NCBI GenBank assembly: GCA_046154695.1 | Contig: JBJXFI010000109.1 | Span: forward strand, 1-6,303 | DNA: 6,303 bases | Direction: 5' to 3' | Source of the DNA: DALYLB01 sp046154695 | GTDB taxonomy: Bacteria > Acidobacteriota > Blastocatellia > RBC074 | Part shown: positions 5,254 to 6,303 of the stretch, in pieces | How positions within the stretch are numbered: position 1 is the first letter of the stretch | Layout of the letters: each line of letters begins with the position of its first letter | Position numbers and translations under genes: made by a program | Notes under the pieces: generated by a model | Databases searched by the model: none | Seen by the model: the letters and a program-made list of their open reading frames with translations, nothing else | What the model was told of the DNA's origin: nothing

Positions 5254-6264
5254 ATGCCGCGTATTGGAATCGAACTGAACAACGTCTGCAATCTGGACTG
5301 CACCCACTGTTTTCGAAGCATATATCGGGGGGAGCCCGGGGGCAATAAGGACCTGTTCCTGCCGCTGGAGGTGCTGGAGAAGATCCTGGTGGAAGGCAGG
5401 CCGCTGGGGTATACCCATGCGGCGTTGACCGGCGGGGAGCCGCCGATGCATCCGCGGTTCGGGGAGTGCCTGGACATGGTCGCAAGCCACGGCTTTACCT
5501 ACCATTTCCTGACCAACGCCCGGAACTTCCCGAAGACGTTGAAAGCGATCAACACGCCGCATCGCCGGTCGAAACTGGCGGGCATCTCCTTCAGCCTGGA
5601 CGGGGCGACCGAGGCCACGCACGACCGGATACGGGGGAAGGGCTCCTATCGCGAGGTGGTGACGGCGATCGCGGTCTGCGAGACGATGAAGATCGACGCC
5701 TCGATCATCACGACCATCAATCGCGTCAATCGCCGCGAAATCGACCAGCTCGCCCTGCTCGGCGCCCACCTTCGGGTCAAGCGCCACATCTTCGGCCATC
5801 AGAACCCGACCGAGCACAATCTGGAAGACGAGTTGATTCTGCCGACGAGCGAATGGCGGGGGGTGGAGCGGGACGTGGCCCGGGTGATGTCGGAGTTTCG
5901 CCATGAAATCTCGATGGCCGTCGGCTTCCACACCGACTATTTCCTGCCCCGCTGCGCCCCGCTGATGCTCGACGATTTGAACATCGATTACCGCGGGCGC
6001 CTGACGCTCTGCTGCCAGCTCTCGAATTATCGCGACGGCGGCAAGGATGGCGAGGACGTGGTGGGCGACCTGAAGCGGGAATCGCTCTCCGAGGCGCTCG
6101 ACAAGCTCATGGGCCTCGTGACCCGGGTTCATCGCGAGAGGCTGGAGATGTCCCGGGACCCCGCGCAAAAAGAGAAGCTCCATTACCCCTGCCTCGTCTG
6201 CCTCGAACGGTTCCAGAAGACCAGCGAACAACCGCTGCTCGTGCAGATGCAGGGAAAATCGTAG
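5254..6264 (+). CDS. Radical SAM enzyme with SPASM-like C-terminal cysteines
   Basis: From ATG 5254 this encodes 336 residues. The cluster motif C12-N-L-D-C16-T-H-C19 follows the strand PRIGIELNNV at once, the usual layout of radical SAM enzymes that start at the barrel. Further landmarks are TGGEP (59-63, SAM binding), FLTN (85-88) and ISFSLDGATEATHDRIRG (111-128). The C-terminal region has C234, C253-C254 and C313-L-V-C316, with DVVGDL between them. This resembles SPASM/twitch domains that hold extra Fe-S clusters in peptide- or protein-modifying enzymes. Substrate and reaction are unknown; no precursor peptide or partner is visible. An in-frame ATG at 5098 would add 52 residues, but they have unlike codon use and no family motif, and a candidate promoter lies inside them. 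The ribosome site at 5254 is weak (GGAAG, 13-nt spacer). Alternatives are cofactor maturation or sugar/lipid modification. Confidence 0.85.
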   Translation: MPRIGIELNNVCNLDCTHCFRSIYRGEPGGNKDLFLPLEVLEKILVEGRPLGYTHAALTGGEPPMHPRFGECLDMVASHGFTYHFLTNARNFPKTLKAINTPHRRSKLAGISFSLDGATEATHDRIRGKGSYREVVTAIAVCETMKIDASIITTINRVNRREIDQLALLGAHLRVKRHIFGHQNPTEHNLEDELILPTSEWRGVERDVARVMSEFRHEISMAVGFHTDYFLPRCAPLMLDDLNIDYRGRLTLCCQLSNYRDGGKDGEDVVGDLKRESLSEALDKLMGLVTRVHRERLEMSRDPAQKEKLHYPCLVCLERFQKTSEQPLLVQMQGKS

Positions 6265-6281
6265 AAACGCAACCTTTTGAA

Positions 6282-6303
6282 ATGGCGGAGGCACCAGATC
6301 GAT
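6282..6303 (+). other. Possible start or ribosome site of the next rightward gene
   Basis: After the radical SAM stop, ATGGCGGAGGCACC begins at 6282 and stays open to the window end (M-A-E-A-P-D-R). There is no Shine-Dalgarno sequence before that ATG. GGAGG at 6287-6291 could itself be the ribosome site of a gene starting just beyond 6303. Either way, a co-transcribed downstream gene 17-40 nt after the enzyme is plausible. The 39 bases left cannot decide it. Confidence 0.25.

Noticed and set aside
5242..6294. A 350-codon minus-strand frame opposite the radical SAM gene
   Set aside because: The plus strand carries the full radical SAM motif set. The opposite frame has no recognisable domain.

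Overview
The window is GC-rich and densely coded. It looks like bacterial chromosome, most likely from an acidobacterium of the Solibacter/Bryobacter type. The main clue is the gene at the left end. It has the architecture of the 'VWFA-related Acidobacterial domain' family: a signal peptide, an intact metal-binding VWFA fold, and a C-terminal block ending in R-x-GYFA. A DUF4097 protein in an ECF sigma/anti-sigma operon and a REP-like palindrome fit that guess. Taxonomy is inferred; there is no rRNA or marker gene here.

Layout. Five genes run leftward on the minus strand from about 4882 to 95. In transcription order they are: an ECF sigma factor (GTG start at 4882), its zinc-finger transmembrane anti-sigma factor, and a secreted DUF4097 beta-repeat protein only 6 nt behind the anti-sigma gene. 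Next comes a 100-bp gap that is mostly a 25-bp perfect inverted repeat. Then follow a polytopic O-antigen ligase/polymerase-family protein carrying a PDZ-like domain, and a secreted VWFA protein whose start codon overlaps the ligase stop by 10 bp. On the plus strand, diverging from the sigma gene across about 370 bp, is a radical SAM enzyme with a SPASM-like set of C-terminal cysteines (best start 5254). The last 39 bases after it may hold the start or ribosome binding site of a further rightward gene.

How the genes may work together. The sigma/anti-sigma/DUF4097 trio reads as a self-contained envelope-stress regulon. The anti-sigma factor has a roughly 100-residue helical segment after its membrane anchor that could be the sensor. 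The ligase and VWFA genes are probably translationally coupled and also act at the envelope (polysaccharide assembly and a secreted adhesion or scaffold protein). Whether they belong to the same transcript depends on whether the palindrome at 2739-2810 terminates transcription. I could not see a promoter for the ligase in the gap.

The most notable points are the PDZ-like insertion in the O-antigen ligase family protein, the palindrome with a degenerate half-copy just behind the last gene of the leftward block, and the lone SPASM-type radical SAM enzyme. I see no CRISPR array, tRNA, rRNA or complete mobile element. Nothing here convincingly amounts to a wholly new defence or biosynthetic system.
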